Notes: generated by a model from the letters alone, not told the origin. A stretch of DNA of 64,000 nucleotides from Tannerellaceae bacterium (GCA_021201295.1 JAJQFE010000069.1:97869-161868); one strand, 5' to 3'; positions 39,774 to 51,523 are shown, counted from the first letter of the stretch. A program made the numbers and translations.

Positions 39774-42233
39774 ATGAAGAGAAATTTAATTGTAGCCCTT
39801 CTGATAAGTGCTGCGTATGCTTATTCACAAGAGGAATTAACGCCTGTCTCTTTTGAAAAAGTAGCCTTACAGAACTCATTCTGGAGTAACCGGATGAAAA
39901 TTCAGAAACAGGTATTAGTACCTGTCGCTTTTGAGCGGACACAGGAAGCGGTTAATGACCTTACATTAACAGGAGAGTATCTAAAAAACGGACAAGGAAC
40001 ACTCCCTACATCCAGTAGATTCAACACCTCTGATCTCTACAAAGTTATTGAAGGAGCTGCCTACCTGTTGAAAATGGAAAGAGATCCGGCACTGGAAAAA
40101 CAGATTGACGAGATCGCAGTGATTATTGCCCAGGCACAGGAAGAGGACGGGTATCTCTATCCGACCCATACGACAGGATCTTCTATCCATGCAGAACACT
40201 GGGGAGGCTTCGGTATGGGAGACAAACCTTATTCCTGGGTAGTCCATAGCCATGAACTATATAATGTAGGACATCTCTATGAAGCAGCCGTAGCTTATTA
40301 CCAGGCCACCGGAAAAACCAACCTGCTGGATATTGCCCTGAAAAATGCTCAACATGTAAACCGGGTCTTTTTTGAAGGAGATCCGAACTATAACGAAGGA
40401 AACCCAGTTAACCAGGCACCCGGCCATCAGGAGATCGAACTGGCATTAGTCAAACTCCACCGGATAACCGGAGAGCCCCTTTACCTGGATATGGCCAAAA
40501 AGTTCATCGATATCCGGGGGATCACCTATATTCCTGACGGAGAAGGAACGATGTCTCCTGAATATGCCCAACAACATGCACCGGTAAGATGCCAGCATGA
40601 AGCCGTCGGACATGCCGTACGGGCCGTATACCTGTATTCTGCCATGTCAGATGTAGGGACCCTGACCGGAGATACCACACTGGCTCCGGCCCTGGACCGG
40701 ATTTGGCATAATATAGTAGATACCCGCATGCACATCACCGGCGGTTTAGGAGCGATCTACGGAATTGAAGGATTTGGTCCGGAATATGAATTACCTAATC
40801 AGGAAGCCTACAATGAAACCTGTGCCGCAGTGGGAAATGTTTTTTTCAACCACCGGATGTTCCTGCTGGAAAAAGACGGAAAATATATGGACGTAGCGGA
40901 AGTGGCCATGCTAAATAATGTATTGGCCGGAGTCAATCTGGAAGGAAACAAATTTTTCTATGTAAATCCTCTGGCCTCTGCCGGCATGGTAGACCGTTCC
41001 CACTGGTTTGGGACTGCCTGTTGTCCGACCAACCTGGCCCGGCTTATCCCACAACTATCCGGCATGATGTATGCCCATACAGACCATGACATCTATTTCG
41101 GATTTTATGCCGGTAGCAGTGTAGATATTCCCCTGGCATCCGGTAATGTCCATCTGGAACAGACGACTGCCTATCCTTTTGAAGAAAAAATCCAGGTCAA
41201 AATAACCCCTTCTACATCCGGGCAAACCTTTTCTTTGAAAATGAGGATTCCCACCTGGACAGGTTCCCGTTTTGTCCCCGGTGATCTTTATTATTATACG
41301 GATACTCCACCTACTAATTGGGAGGTATATATAAACGGTGAAAAAATAACAAATCCTCATGTAGAAAAAGGATTTGTTTCTCTCAACCGGAACTGGAATA
41401 CCGGAGACGAGATTGAATTACGTTTACCGATGCCAGTACGTTATAATAAAGCGATAAAAGCAGTCCGGGCAGACCGGGAAAAAATAGCAGTCACACGCGG
41501 TCCCTTAGTATATTGTGCGGAGGGAATAGATAATGAAGGAGATGTAAACCGTTATATCCTGACTACCGCTGAATCTCCGGAAACCACCCGTATCCGGGAA
41601 GGGATTTTACAGGGAATCTCTACTATCCGGAATCTTCCGGCCCATTACATAGACAGCAAAGGAGATCTTTCTCTGGCCGCAATCACCCTGATCCCTTATT
41701 ATGCCTAGAATAACCGAGGAGTAGCCACCATGAATATCTGGTTTTATGAAAATGAAACCATGGCCAAAGAAGAAGCCAAAGTATTACCGGTACTTTTAAA
41801 AGATATCCAGGCCAGTTATGTGAGGAATAACGAAAATGTATGGAGTATTATGAACGGCAAATACCCTATTTGCTCTTCCGACACCGGAGTGGAACGATGG
41901 ACATCCTGGCCACAAAGAGGAACCGCCCAGCAGATAGAATTTATATTTGATCAACCGACCGACGTAAAAGCCTTCTCGGTTTATTGGTATGAAGATGAAA
42001 ACGGCAGAGTTCGGCTACCGGAAAAATGGCACCTGGAGTATAAAGACAAAGCCGGCAACTGGAAAACATTCCCACTCTACAGCACAGACTCTTACAGCAT
42101 TCTGAAAGACCAGTTCAATCTGGTACATTCAGACGGAGATGCTTTCCTGATAGAGCACTTACGGTTACATATTCAACCCAAAGAAGACTCAGCAGCCGGA
42201 ATCTTACAGGTCCTGATAGATAGCAAAAATTAA
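39774..42233 (+). pseudogene. GH127 beta-L-arabinofuranosidase, one in-frame TAG
   Basis: An exported GH127 (DUF1680) enzyme: signal peptide MKRNLIVALLISAAYAYS, then the (alpha/alpha)6 domain with EHWGGFGMGDKPYSWVVHSH, GHQEIELALVKLH, the acid Glu of NETCAAVGNVFFNHR (~residue 345) and the nucleophile Cys of GTACCPTNLARLIP (~residue 420). After LIPYYA the frame meets TAG at 41706-41708 and then continues without shift as NNRGVATMNIWFYENE and a C-terminal beta domain to 42233. GH127 proteins have Trp here (YAWNNRG), so TGG to TAG is the likely change. The catalytic domain is complete before the stop, and a shortened enzyme might still be active. Confidence 0.87.
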
Positions 42234-42257
42234 TTTATATGCTTCCACAAACAGCAT

Positions 42258-42308
42258 GCAGATACATGCAAACAAATAGTATAAACTATTTCTCCCGCAT
42301 GTATCTGC
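42258..42308. terminator. bidirectional hairpin terminator between GH127 and the VOC gene
   Basis: GCAGATACATGC (42258-42269) and GCATGTATCTGC (42297-42308) are perfect inverted copies, followed on the plus strand by CTCTCTTTATTATTTTT. The genes on both sides converge on it. Confidence 0.7.
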
Positions 42309-42323
42309 CTCTCTTTATTATTT

Positions 42324-42707
42324 TTAAGCCACTACCTCAATCAGATTTCCATCCGGATCCAAGAAAACTCCTTCATAAAAACCATCCCCTGTCATCCGGG
42401 GTTCTCCGGTAATCCTATAACCCACCTTACGAAACCGTTCTATCATTTCATCTACTTTTTCTTTCGTACCCAAAGAAAAAGCAAAATGACTCAGACCTAT
42501 ATAATCTCTTCCCGGTAGGGAATCTGTTATATCTATCCGCTGCATGATCTCCAAAGCCACTCCATTTTCAAAAGTAATAAAATAAGAAGCAAATCCTTTC
42601 CGGGGATTCACATACTTTTCCTTACTTTTTCCATGAAACCAGGTAACGTAAAAGTTCCGTAAACGTTCCAGGTCATTTGTCCAGACTGCTATATGGGTCA
42701 GTTCCAT
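42324..42707 (-). CDS. VOC superfamily protein (glyoxalase/bleomycin-resistance fold)
   Basis: A 127-residue vicinal-oxygen-chelate protein. Two beta-alpha-beta-beta-beta modules are recognisable: MELTHIAVWTNDLERLRNFY, with a His metal ligand, followed by the Glu of GVALEIMQR; then GLSHFAFSLGTKEKVDEMI and FLDPDGNLIEVVA. This gives the usual His/Glu/His/Glu ligand set for a divalent metal. Function could be lactoylglutathione lyase-like or resistance-related, and cannot be chosen from sequence. It is the last gene of the minus-strand run after sufD, with a 14-base gap. Confidence 0.85.
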   Translation of the reverse strand: MELTHIAVWTNDLERLRNFYVTWFHGKSKEKYVNPRKGFASYFITFENGVALEIMQRIDITDSLPGRDYIGLSHFAFSLGTKEKVDEMIERFRKVGYRITGEPRMTGDGFYEGVFLDPDGNLIEVVA

Positions 42708-42721
42708 ACCTTATTTCCTGA

Positions 42722-44065
42722 TTACCGGCACACCTGGCAACCGGCACATTGCGCCAGTTCTCCCCGGAAACGTTTTTCCACCAGGATCTGTAACCGTTCT
42801 TTTAATCCATCCAGACGGACATATGATAACACATCCGCCGTAAAGGCAACACTTAGCATCATGCGGGCTTCCTCTTTAGGAATCCCCCGGCTTTGCATAT
42901 AGAAAAGAGCAGTCTCATCTAACTGACCCGTTGTCATCCCATGAGAACATTTTACATCATCAGCATAGATCTCGAGTTGAGGCTTACTATACATTCTTGC
43001 TTCATGGGTAGCTAACAGATTACGATTAGTCTGATAAGCAGCCGTTTTCTGGGCATCCTGTTTCACTAAGATACGTCCGCTGAACGCACCGGTGGACCGA
43101 TCATTCAATACATTCTTAAACAATTCCGTACTGGTACATGCAGGAACTGCATGGGTGACATAGGAATAGATATCAAGATGCTGCTCCCTGTCTAATACGG
43201 ACATACCACATAAGGTAGCTTCTGCATGTTCACCTTCCAGATCAATGTAGTAGTTATTACGGGTAAGCCCATTATTCAGCGTAATGCCATTAATCAACAC
43301 GTTGGAGGAAGCAGCCTGTTTCACATGCAGGGAAGAAATCCGGGTGGTCGATTCGGTACTTTCTTCCAGATCATAATAATCAAAAAAGGCTCCTTCACCG
43401 GCAAAAATCTCAACCACTTCCGTAGCCAGAAACTTCACATCATCTATGCTATGGTCACACACCAACAGCTTAGCTTCCGAACGGGGTTCCATAATGATTA
43501 AAATCCGGCGGTTAGTCATTGTATCCACATCACTACGGAAAATATTCACTAACTGGATAGGACGGTCTAAGACGACACCTTCCGGCACATATAACACAAA
43601 ACCATCCTGTGCCAGCAGAGTATTCAAGGCAATAATTCCATCCCGGCCACTGGTAGCAGCCTTTCCATAATAAGTTGCCGCCACAGAAGGATATTTTTCT
43701 GAAAATTCTTTTAATCCTCCAGCGTATACCCCTTCCGGCAGGGTTACCTTCGGTTGTACCTGATCATAAAATGAATCATTCACGACAAAGTAGAGAGCCG
43801 TATTCAGATTAGGGACGTCACAACGAAACACATCATACGGATTCACCGGAATAATCAGCCGTTTAAGGTTTAATCCATAATTAGGAGCCAACAACTGGCT
43901 GATATCCGTATATTGATAATCCTCACTTCCGGCAGTAGGGAATCCCAAACGTTCCAGATCTGCCAATGCCTGTGTACGGGGAGCATTCAGTACCTCCGAA
44001 GAGTAGTGCCGGATCACATCCTCATACTGGCTAAACAGATCCATATATTGCTGTTCTGCTTTCAT
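42722..44065 (-). CDS. sufD: Fe-S cluster assembly protein SufD
   Basis: SufD forms the SufBC2D scaffold complex on which Fe-S clusters are built with sulfur from SufSE. The 447-residue protein has the beta-helix core of the SufBD family (GIIALNTLLAQDGFVLYVPEG, RILIIMEPRSEAKLLVCDHS, INGITLNNGLTRNNYYIDL) and a C-terminal KCSHGMTTGQLDETALFYMQSRG. It ends with an unusual CAGCQVCR tail. I start at the Met of MKAEQQYMDLFSQY, 4 bases after the sufC stop, with GGAGAA as ribosome-binding site; an upstream start would overlap sufC. Gene order is sufB-sufC-sufD. Confidence 0.94.
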   Translation of the reverse strand: MKAEQQYMDLFSQYEDVIRHYSSEVLNAPRTQALADLERLGFPTAGSEDYQYTDISQLLAPNYGLNLKRLIIPVNPYDVFRCDVPNLNTALYFVVNDSFYDQVQPKVTLPEGVYAGGLKEFSEKYPSVAATYYGKAATSGRDGIIALNTLLAQDGFVLYVPEGVVLDRPIQLVNIFRSDVDTMTNRRILIIMEPRSEAKLLVCDHSIDDVKFLATEVVEIFAGEGAFFDYYDLEESTESTTRISSLHVKQAASSNVLINGITLNNGLTRNNYYIDLEGEHAEATLCGMSVLDREQHLDIYSYVTHAVPACTSTELFKNVLNDRSTGAFSGRILVKQDAQKTAAYQTNRNLLATHEARMYSKPQLEIYADDVKCSHGMTTGQLDETALFYMQSRGIPKEEARMMLSVAFTADVLSYVRLDGLKERLQILVEKRFRGELAQCAGCQVCR

Positions 44066-44069
44066 ACGC

Positions 44070-44822
44070 TTATTCTCCCATTTCCTCCCTGATCCAGTCA
44101 TATCCCTTTTCCTCCAGTTCCAGAGCCAGTTCAGGACCTGCTGTTTTTACAATACGCCCTTTATATAATACATACACCACATTCGGTTTGATATAATCTA
44201 ACAGACGCTGGTAGTGAGTGATCACTATTGCTGCATTTTCCGGAGTCCTCAGTTGATTCACACCATTGGCAACAATCCGGAGGGCATCAATATCCAACCC
44301 ACTATCTGTTTCATCCAGAATCGCTAACTTAGGTTCAAGCATAGCCATCTGGAAAATTTCATTCCTTTTCTTTTCTCCACCGGAAAAACCTTCATTCACA
44401 CTCCGGCTAGCCAGTTTATTATCTAATTCTACGATGGCCCGCTTTTCCCGCATCAATTTCAGAAAATCTGTAGCAGATACCGCAGGCAATCCTTTATATT
44501 TACGATGCTCATTTAACGCTGCACGCATAAAGTTCACCATGCTTACACCCGGTATTTCCACCGGATACTGGAAGCTCAGGAACAACCCTTCCCGGCTCCG
44601 GTCTTCCGGAGACAGCTCCAACAGGTTCTTTCCTTCAAAAAGAATTTCTCCTTCCGTTACTTCAAAAGCAGGATTCCCAACTAAAACACTACTCAGCGTA
44701 CTTTTCCCCGAACCATTCGGTCCCATGATAGCGTGCACTTCTTCCGCCCGTACAGATAGGTTGATCCCTTTTAATATTTCTTTGCCGTTAACACTGGCAT
44801 GTAGATTCTTTATTTCTAACAT
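44070..44822 (-). CDS. sufC: Fe-S cluster assembly ATPase SufC
   Basis: The ABC-type ATPase of the SUF scaffold. The 251-residue protein from [19 protein letters not shown] has Walker [11 protein letters not shown] (~residue 34), the Q-loop [11 protein letters not shown], signature [10 protein letters not shown] (~residue 145), Walker [13 protein letters not shown] with the Suf-specific Asp, and the switch His in VITHYQRLL. No membrane segments, as expected for a soluble ABC protein. Six codons further upstream (44840) an alternative Met exists but has no support. sufC follows sufB by 33 bases. Confidence 0.96.
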   Translation of the reverse strand: MLEIKNLHASVNGKEILKGINLSVRAEEVHAIMGPNGSGKSTLSSVLVGNPAFEVTEGEILFEGKNLLELSPEDRSREGLFLSFQYPVEIPGVSMVNFMRAALNEHRKYKGLPAVSATDFLKLMREKRAIVELDNKLASRSVNEGFSGGEKKRNEIFQMAMLEPKLAILDETDSGLDIDALRIVANGVNQLRTPENAAIVITHYQRLLDYIKPNVVYVLYKGRIVKTAGPELALELEEKGYDWIREEMGE

Positions 44823-44855
44823 AACTTTATGAATTGTCAATTATTCATTTACTTT

Positions 44856-46301
44856 TTATCCGACACTTCCTTCCAGAGAGATGCTCAGGAGCTTTTGTGC
44901 TTCCACTGCAAACTCCATAGGTAGTTTATTCATCACTTCCCGGGCATATCCGTTCACGATCAACCCCACAGCCTCTTCTGTGGAGATACCCCGTTGATTA
45001 CAATAGAACAACTGGTCTTCACTAATCTTACTGGTAGTCGCTTCATGTTCAACCACCGCAGAATCATTCTGTATATCTACATAAGGGAAGGTATGCGCAC
45101 CACAGGTAGAACTTAATAATAAACTGTCACACTGGCTATGGTTACGGGCATTTTCCGCCCGGGGGGATACTTTCACCAATCCCCGGTAACTATTCTGGCT
45201 ATGCCCTGCAGAAATACCTTTCGAAACAATCGTACTCCTGGTATTCTTACCTAAATGGATCATCTTGGTGCCTGTATCCGTCTGCTGGTAATTATTGGTT
45301 ACCGCCACAGAATAAAATTCACCAACAGAATCATCTCCTGCCAGAATACAACTTGGATATTTCCAGGTAATAGCAGAACCAGTCTCTACCTGTGTCCAGG
45401 AAATTTTACTTCCACGACCTTTGCAGATACCCCGTTTGGTAACGAAGTTGTAAATACCACCCTTTCCCTCTTTATCTCCCGGATACCAGTTCTGTACGGT
45501 TGAATATTTAACCTCCGCCTGTTCTTTCACTACAATTTCCACGATAGCCGCATGCAACTGGTTTTCATCCCGCATCGGAGCCGTACAACCTTCCAGATAA
45601 CTGACATAGGATTCATCATCCGCTACAATCAGGGTACGTTCAAACTGTCCGGTATTCGAGGCATTGATACGGAAATAGGTACTCAGCTCCATCGGGCAAC
45701 GGACTCCTTTCGGTATATAAACAAAAGAGCCATCCGAAAAGACAGCAGAATTAAGCGCTGCAAAAAAATTATCCCGGTAGCTGACCACACTACCCATATA
45801 TTTCTGTATCAGATCCGGATGATGCTGCACCGCTTCACTGAACGAACAAAAGATCACTCCTTTTTCAGCCAGTACCTCCTTAAACGTGGTCTTTACCGAC
45901 ACACTATCCATCACGGCATCTACTGCCATCCCGGTCAGATGCTTCTGTTCTTCTAAGGGAATTCCTAATTTATCAAATGTTTTCAGTAATTCCGGATCTA
46001 CTTCATCCAGACTCTTAGGACCTTCTTTCTGTTTAGGAGCAGCATAATAAATAATATCCTGATAATCGATCGGAGGAATATTGAGGTGAGCCCAGTCCGG
46101 CATTTCCAAAGTCAACCAGTGATGGTAGGCTTTGAGGCGGTACTTCAATAACCATTCGGGTTCATTCTTCTTAGCCGAAATAACCCGGATCGTATCTTCA
46201 TTTAAACCACGGCGAATGGTTTCCGTTTCTATCTCTGTAACAAATCCGTATTTATACTCTCCGGATGTTACATCATCTATAATTTTATTTGAATCTTCCA
46301 T
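44856..46301 (-). CDS. sufB: Fe-S cluster assembly protein SufB
   Basis: SufB is the scaffold subunit that receives persulfide sulfur. The protein from [20 protein letters not shown] is 481 residues, the usual length. Visible blocks are [18 protein letters not shown] (~residue 45), [55 protein letters not shown] with the acceptor cysteine, and [19 protein letters not shown] with the essential Cys/His region. Ten more codons are open upstream (from 46331), overlapping the broken cvpA; I do not use them. It begins the sufBCD set downstream of the infB/cvpA genes. Confidence 0.95.
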   Translation of the reverse strand: MEDSNKIIDDVTSGEYKYGFVTEIETETIRRGLNEDTIRVISAKKNEPEWLLKYRLKAYHHWLTLEMPDWAHLNIPPIDYQDIIYYAAPKQKEGPKSLDEVDPELLKTFDKLGIPLEEQKHLTGMAVDAVMDSVSVKTTFKEVLAEKGVIFCSFSEAVQHHPDLIQKYMGSVVSYRDNFFAALNSAVFSDGSFVYIPKGVRCPMELSTYFRINASNTGQFERTLIVADDESYVSYLEGCTAPMRDENQLHAAIVEIVVKEQAEVKYSTVQNWYPGDKEGKGGIYNFVTKRGICKGRGSKISWTQVETGSAITWKYPSCILAGDDSVGEFYSVAVTNNYQQTDTGTKMIHLGKNTRSTIVSKGISAGHSQNSYRGLVKVSPRAENARNHSQCDSLLLSSTCGAHTFPYVDIQNDSAVVEHEATTSKISEDQLFYCNQRGISTEEAVGLIVNGYAREVMNKLPMEFAVEAQKLLSISLEGSVG

Positions 46302-46327
46302 ACTACAACTCTTCTTAGAATAACCAT

Positions 46328-46817
46328 TCAATCCTGCGTAAGGAACAAACTATGGGGATAGATAGTTGGTAATATCTCTTTTACAGGAAAGTAAAGGTGG
46401 GACTCTATTTTAGCCTGTACCGGTATGAAGGCAGCACTACGGTCTGTCAATTCCACCACATTTGACAGCAGGCTTGTGAACAGAATCGCCAGCGCCAGTC
46501 CGAACAAGCCACCTGCCAGGTGGTTCAACAAACTGAGAGGTGATTCCGATCACCCGGTGTACGATCTCACCAGCCAGCAGGACAACCCCGATAATCAACA
46601 GGAAAGCTGCCACATAGCTGACAAGAGTAACCCACTCGCCGGGTATCCAGTCCAGTGCCACAATATAATCCCTGAGCCATACGGCTACCTTTCCACAAAA
46701 AAAGATCGCAACTATTAAGGCTATAAGCGAAACAACCTGTTTGATGACTCCATCAAACAGGCCTTCCATAAATCCTATCCCTGCCAGACATAGTAATAAA
46801 ATATCCAACCAGTTCAT
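46328..46817 (-). pseudogene. cvpA: CvpA family membrane protein, single frameshift
   Basis: CvpA proteins are inner-membrane proteins needed for colicin V production in E. coli and of wider unclear role. The first 92 or so codons (MNWLDILLLCLAGIGFMEG and three further hydrophobic helices) are typical. At about 46539-46541 an ATC-ACC-CCT stretch appears to have lost one C; the +1 frame continues as PLSLLNHLAGGLFGLALAIL, the conserved end of the family, to TAA near 46328. In the present frame the protein continues with 35 unrelated residues. This is the only lesion, and an error in the sequence is possible. The start codon abuts infB with a 1-base gap. Confidence 0.8.
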
Positions 46818-46818
46818 A

Positions 46819-49749
46819 TTATAACGTCTTCTTAACTTCTATCTCTTCGTAAGCTTCAATGATATCACCCACCTTAATATCATTGTAGTTAGTAATATTC
46901 AGACCACATTCATAGCCGAACGCCACCTCTTTCACATCTTCCTTGAAGCGTTTCAGTGAACCCAGGTCTCCGGAATAAATCACAATACCGTCCCGGATCA
47001 GGCGGATTTTGTGGTTACGTTTGATCTTACCTTCTTTCACCATACATCCGGCAACCGTACCTACTTTAGTGATCTTAAATACTTCACGTACCTCTGCGTT
47101 GGCGGTGATCTCTTCCCTCATTTCCGGAGCAAGCATACCTTCCATAGCACTCTTCACCTCTTCGATGGCATCGTAGATAATAGAGTAGAGACGGATCTCC
47201 ACGCCCTCTTTCTCAGCCTGACGGCGGGCCGCCTGGGAAGGACGTACCTGGAATCCGATAATAATCGCACTGGAAGCTGCTGCCAGCACCACATCGGATT
47301 CGGAAATCTGACCGACTGCTTTGTGGATTACATTCACCTGAATCTCTTCGGTAGACAAACGGATCAGTGAATCTGACAGGGCCTCTACAGAACCATCCAC
47401 ATCCCCTTTCACGATCACATTCAACTCCTGGAAGTTTCCAACTGCTATACGGCGGCCAATGTCGTCCAATGTAAGCATCTTCTGCGTACGAAGACCCAAC
47501 TCACGCTGCAACTGTTCACGACGGGTAGCGATTTCACGGGCTTCCTGATCGGTTTCTAAGACATTAAAGGTATCACCTGCCTGTGGTGCACCACTCAGCC
47601 CCAGAATCAGTACCGGTTCAGAAGGGCCTGCTTTCTCCACCCGGACATTCCGTTCATTGAACATCGCCTTGATACGTCCGTAATGCGTTCCGGCCAATAC
47701 AATATCTCCGGTTCTCAGTGTTCCGTTTTCTACCAGGATAGTAGACACATATCCACGTCCCTTATCCAGGGAAGATTCAATGATGGAACCGGTGGCCCGG
47801 AGAGTCGGGTTTGCTTTCAGGTCCAGCAGGTCTGCTTCAAGCAGGACTTTTTCCAGCAGCTCTTCCACTCCCTGTCCTTTCTTGGCAGAAATTTCCTGGC
47901 TCTGGTATTTACCACCCCAGTCTTCCACCAGATAATTCATCTGTGCCAGGTCCTCTTTGATCTTTTCCGGATTGGCATGGGGTTTATCTATTTTATTGAT
48001 GGCAAAAACAATGGGAACACCCACTGCAGAAGCATGGTTTATGGCTTCCACGGTCTGTGGCATGACATTATCATCCGCAGCCACAATAATGATCGCAATA
48101 TCCGTTACTTTCGCTCCGCGGGCACGCATCGCCGTAAAGGCTTCGTGACCCGGAGTATCTAAGAACGTGATCCGTCGGCCACTCGGTAACTTCACATTGT
48201 AAGCCCCAATGTGCTGTGTAATACCTCCGACTTCTCCGGCAATTACATTTGCATTACGGATATTATCCAGTAAAGAGGTTTTACCGTGGTCTACGTGTCC
48301 CATCACTGTCACGATCGGAGGACGAGTCTGCCAGTCATCTTCATTATCTTCTTCATGGGTTTTAATGGCTTCTACCACCTCTGCACTGACATACTTAGTG
48401 GTAAAACCGAACTCTTCTGCTACGATATTGATCGTTTCAGCATCCAGACGCTGGTTAATAGAAACCATCATGCCGATACTCATACAGGTACTGATGACCT
48501 GTGTTACCGGAATATTCATCATATTTGCCAGGTCATTAGCCGTAACAAATTCAGTTAGCTTTAATACCTTGCTTTCCTGTTCATCCCGTGCCAGCTGTTC
48601 GTATTCACGTTTGACAGCTGCATCCCGTTTATCCCGGCGGTATTTAGCACCTTTCTGATTTTTATGCCCCTTATTGGTCAGACGAGTCAGGGTTTCTTTG
48701 ATCTGCTTTTGTACATCTTCCTCGCTCACTTCAGCCTTAACCGGTTTTTTCAGGTTCAGCTTATGATGACTCCGTTCGTTTCTGGCAGGACGTGTAAAAT
48801 TAGTACCTGGTGTATTATTGATATCCACCCGGTCTTTTTTAATACGCTGACGTTTTTTCTTGGCATCTCTACTTTGCTGTTCACCCGGCTTTACCGGACC
48901 GTTCGTATTCGGTCTGGCCGGAGCATTTGCATTCGGTCCTTTATTAGGATCACCTGCCTGGGCAGGCCAGTTTGCATGGAATTTATCCCGTTTATCGTTA
49001 CGCTCTTTTTTACGTTCCTCCTTCATTTTTTTCTTCGGCCAAGTCAATTGATTGAGCGCTGTCAAATCAATTTTACCGGTCACCTTAATGTTCGATTCAA
49101 ACTTCAGTTTGTTTAACCGGAACGGCTCGTTAGACTCTGTGTCTGTAACAGGAGCTGGTGTTTCGTTCACCACTATTTCTTGTTCTTTTTTCACCGGTTG
49201 GTGCGTTAGGTTAGTGTCTGGTTTAACTGGCTCTGCTTTTTCCGCAACCGGCGCTGTCTCCACAGGTCTTTCAACAACCGGAGCTTCCGCTTCTACGGGT
49301 TTTTCCACAGGCTTTTCAACAACTTTTTCAACAGGTTTTTCAACTACCTCCACCGGTTTCTCCACCATCTCTGCCTGCTTGATGACCACAGGCTCTGCCA
49401 CTACTTCCGGTTTTTCCTCTGCCTTACGGGCAGGAGGGTTCAGATCTATTTTACCTTTTATTACAATCTTAGGTTTGTATTCTTCCGAGATCTCCATCTT
49501 GATTTCTGCAGGTTTTACCTCTTTCACAACACGGGTTTCTTTCCGTGGCCGCTCTCTCTCAGGACGCTCCACGACTTTTCTTTTCGGCATATCTTTCCCA
49601 AACTCTTTTACGAGCAAAGCATATTGTTCATTACTGATCTTCATATTGGGATTGCTCTCAACAGGATGACCATTCTTATGGAGGAAATCCACCACCGTGG
49701 TAATCCCTACATTCAAATCTCTTGTTACTTTTATTAATTTTATAGGCAT
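46819..49749 (-). CDS. infB: translation initiation factor IF-2
   Basis: IF-2 brings initiator tRNA to the ribosome and promotes subunit joining. The 976-residue protein has the N-terminal IF2_N domain ([19 protein letters not shown]), a long low-complexity linker of Val/Glu/Pro/Lys repeats (residues ~95-200, such as [14 protein letters not shown]), a basic stretch, a second IF2_N ([17 protein letters not shown]), the G domain with [12 protein letters not shown] (~482), [11 protein letters not shown] and NKIDKP, and C-terminal domains ending in [13 protein letters not shown]. The Pro/Glu/Lys repeat length is typical for Bacteroidetes. It follows nusA by 21 bases. The antisense strand of the repeat is open over 205 codons but is a composition artefact. 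Confidence 0.97.
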   Translation of the reverse strand: MPIKLIKVTRDLNVGITTVVDFLHKNGHPVESNPNMKISNEQYALLVKEFGKDMPKRKVVERPERERPRKETRVVKEVKPAEIKMEISEEYKPKIVIKGKIDLNPPARKAEEKPEVVAEPVVIKQAEMVEKPVEVVEKPVEKVVEKPVEKPVEAEAPVVERPVETAPVAEKAEPVKPDTNLTHQPVKKEQEIVVNETPAPVTDTESNEPFRLNKLKFESNIKVTGKIDLTALNQLTWPKKKMKEERKKERNDKRDKFHANWPAQAGDPNKGPNANAPARPNTNGPVKPGEQQSRDAKKKRQRIKKDRVDINNTPGTNFTRPARNERSHHKLNLKKPVKAEVSEEDVQKQIKETLTRLTNKGHKNQKGAKYRRDKRDAAVKREYEQLARDEQESKVLKLTEFVTANDLANMMNIPVTQVISTCMSIGMMVSINQRLDAETINIVAEEFGFTTKYVSAEVVEAIKTHEEDNEDDWQTRPPIVTVMGHVDHGKTSLLDNIRNANVIAGEVGGITQHIGAYNVKLPSGRRITFLDTPGHEAFTAMRARGAKVTDIAIIIVAADDNVMPQTVEAINHASAVGVPIVFAINKIDKPHANPEKIKEDLAQMNYLVEDWGGKYQSQEISAKKGQGVEELLEKVLLEADLLDLKANPTLRATGSIIESSLDKGRGYVSTILVENGTLRTGDIVLAGTHYGRIKAMFNERNVRVEKAGPSEPVLILGLSGAPQAGDTFNVLETDQEAREIATRREQLQRELGLRTQKMLTLDDIGRRIAVGNFQELNVIVKGDVDGSVEALSDSLIRLSTEEIQVNVIHKAVGQISESDVVLAAASSAIIIGFQVRPSQAARRQAEKEGVEIRLYSIIYDAIEEVKSAMEGMLAPEMREEITANAEVREVFKITKVGTVAGCMVKEGKIKRNHKIRLIRDGIVIYSGDLGSLKRFKEDVKEVAFGYECGLNITNYNDIKVGDIIEAYEEIEVKKTL

Positions 49750-49770
49750 ATCTAACTTTGTCGTAATTCT

Positions 49771-51036
49771 TTATTCTTTGATCTCATCTTCAAATTCGGC
49801 AGATAAAATTCCAAGTACCTCGTCAACAGTTGTTTCTTCAAGGTCGGCACGTTCAATAATTTCTTCGCGGCTCAATGCCAGGACATTCTTAGCCGTATAG
49901 CAACCGATATTTTTCAGTGCTTCAATTACCCAGCCGTCAATTTCATCTGTGAATTCATCCAGATAGATATCTTCCTCATCGGCTCCGTCAATATCACGGA
50001 ACACATCGATCGCATATTCCGTAAGCATGCAGGCAAGTTTAATATTCAAACTGCCTTTACCGATTGCCAATGACACTTCTTCGGGACGAAGATAGACCTC
50101 TGCCTTCCGTTCTTCTTCGTTCACCCGTATAGAGGAAATTTTTGCCGGGCTTAATGCGCGCTGAATAAACAACGACACATTCGATGTATAATTAATTACA
50201 TCAATGTTCTCATTTCTTAACTCACGCACGATTCCGTGAATACGAGAACCTTTCATTCCCACACAAGCTCCGACCGGATCAATTCTGTCATCATAGGATT
50301 CAACCGCCACTTTAGCCCTTTCTCCCGGAATACGGGCGATCGCTTTAATGGTGGTCAAACCATCATGGATCTCAGGCACTTCCAGTTCAAACAAGCGTTG
50401 CAGGAATACTTTGTCCGTACGCGAAAGAATAATCTTCAGGTTGTTGTTGTAATTATTCACCCGTTGTACGATTGCACGGACTGTTTCTCCTTTCCGGTAG
50501 AAATCAGTCGGGATCTGTTCCGATTTCGGGAGCAGCAACTCATTCCCCTCATCATCCAGCAACAGAATCTCCTTCTTCCAGACCTGATAAACGTCTGCAG
50601 CAATGATCGTACCGATCTTCTCTTTATATTTTGCGTATAAACTGTCTTTTTGTAATTCAAGTATTTTCGATGCCAGAGTCTGACGCAGATTCAGGATAGT
50701 ACGACGACCAAACTTAACAAAATGAACCTCATCCGTTACCTCTTCCCCCACTTCACAGCCCGGGTCAATCATACGGGCTTCCGTCAGTTTAACCTGCAGG
50801 TTGGGATCTTCCAGTTCATCATCTTCCACTGCTGTACGGTTTCTCCAGATCTCAAAGTCGCCTTTTTCAGGATTAATGATGACATCATAATTTTCATCTG
50901 TGCCAAACATCTTTGTGATCACGTTCCGGAAAGATTCCTCCAACACACTGATCATCGTATCCTTATCAATATTTTTCAACTCCTTGAACTCCGCAAGTGT
51001 GTCAATCATGCTTACAACTTCCTCTTTCTTGGCCAT
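49771..51036 (-). CDS. nusA: transcription termination/antitermination factor NusA
   Basis: NusA binds RNA polymerase and RNA and modulates pausing, termination and antitermination. The 421-residue protein has the N-terminal polymerase-binding domain (MIDTLAEFKELKNIDKDT, residues 10-125), an S1 domain (KIGTIIAADVYQVWKKEILL) and two KH domains (VAVESYDDRIDPVGACVGMKGSRI and AEVYLRPEEVSLAIGKGSLN). An acidic C-terminal helix-hairpin-helix part ends in EEIIERADLEETTVDEVLG. Order rimP-nusA-infB is conserved across bacteria. The gap to rimP is 7 bases. Confidence 0.97.
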   Translation of the reverse strand: MAKKEEVVSMIDTLAEFKELKNIDKDTMISVLEESFRNVITKMFGTDENYDVIINPEKGDFEIWRNRTAVEDDELEDPNLQVKLTEARMIDPGCEVGEEVTDEVHFVKFGRRTILNLRQTLASKILELQKDSLYAKYKEKIGTIIAADVYQVWKKEILLLDDEGNELLLPKSEQIPTDFYRKGETVRAIVQRVNNYNNNLKIILSRTDKVFLQRLFELEVPEIHDGLTTIKAIARIPGERAKVAVESYDDRIDPVGACVGMKGSRIHGIVRELRNENIDVINYTSNVSLFIQRALSPAKISSIRVNEEERKAEVYLRPEEVSLAIGKGSLNIKLACMLTEYAIDVFRDIDGADEEDIYLDEFTDEIDGWVIEALKNIGCYTAKNVLALSREEIIERADLEETTVDEVLGILSAEFEDEIKE

Positions 51037-51043
51037 AATCTTA

Positions 51044-51511
51044 TTACTTGAATCTTATTAAGTATTTTGTATATTTTATTTCATCCAATGTGTAGGAATG
51101 ATCTTCCTGAACGGTTATTTTTCGTTTCGCCCCTTCTGGTTTTTCCTTTTTCTCAATGGTAACAACCAGTCCGTTTTCATCCGCAGATTTCAGGATCCCG
51201 GTCAGTTTCACTCCGCTTTTTAATAAAATCTCCACCTCTTTCCCAACATTCTTGAGATATTGGCGGAGCACTTTAAAAGGAGAAGTAATACCGGCAGAAC
51301 CAACCTCCAGTTCATAATCTTCTACATCCCTGTCCAGTTGCTCTTCCAGATAACGGCTCAGTTCCACACAATCATCAATACTGGCTGCTTCATCATTATC
51401 TATTTCCACGACAATGAGATTACCCGGTTTGATTGTTACATCCACCAGATAATTCTCTCCATCGGCTAATTTTTCCTCTGCAAACCGGACTATACTATTT
51501 TTATCAATCAT
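51044..51511 (-). CDS. rimP: ribosome maturation factor RimP
   Basis: RimP is needed for 30S subunit maturation. The 155-residue protein from MIDKNSIVRFAEEKLADGEN has the N-terminal alpha/beta domain (YLVDVTIKPGNLIVVEIDND, DDCVELSRYLEEQLDRDVEDYELEVGSAGI) and the C-terminal SH3-like barrel (FKVLRQYLKNVGKEVEILLK, GVKLTGIL). A longer frame upstream reaches 51610 but would cross the leader hairpin and -7 box, so it is not used. A terminator-like hairpin lies in the 5' leader (51524-51557), directly before the gene. Confidence 0.93.
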   Translation of the reverse strand: MIDKNSIVRFAEEKLADGENYLVDVTIKPGNLIVVEIDNDEAASIDDCVELSRYLEEQLDRDVEDYELEVGSAGITSPFKVLRQYLKNVGKEVEILLKSGVKLTGILKSADENGLVVTIEKKEKPEGAKRKITVQEDHSYTLDEIKYTKYLIRFK

Positions 51512-51523
51512 ACACATTACCCT

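Noticed and set aside
44266..44832. 188-codon frame on the plus strand
   Set aside because: Antisense of the well-conserved sufC gene, with no family resemblance.
49052..49669. 205-codon Ser/Thr/Gly-rich frame on the plus strand
   Set aside because: It is the antisense of the Val/Glu/Pro/Lys repeats of infB; such composition leaves the opposite strand open by chance.
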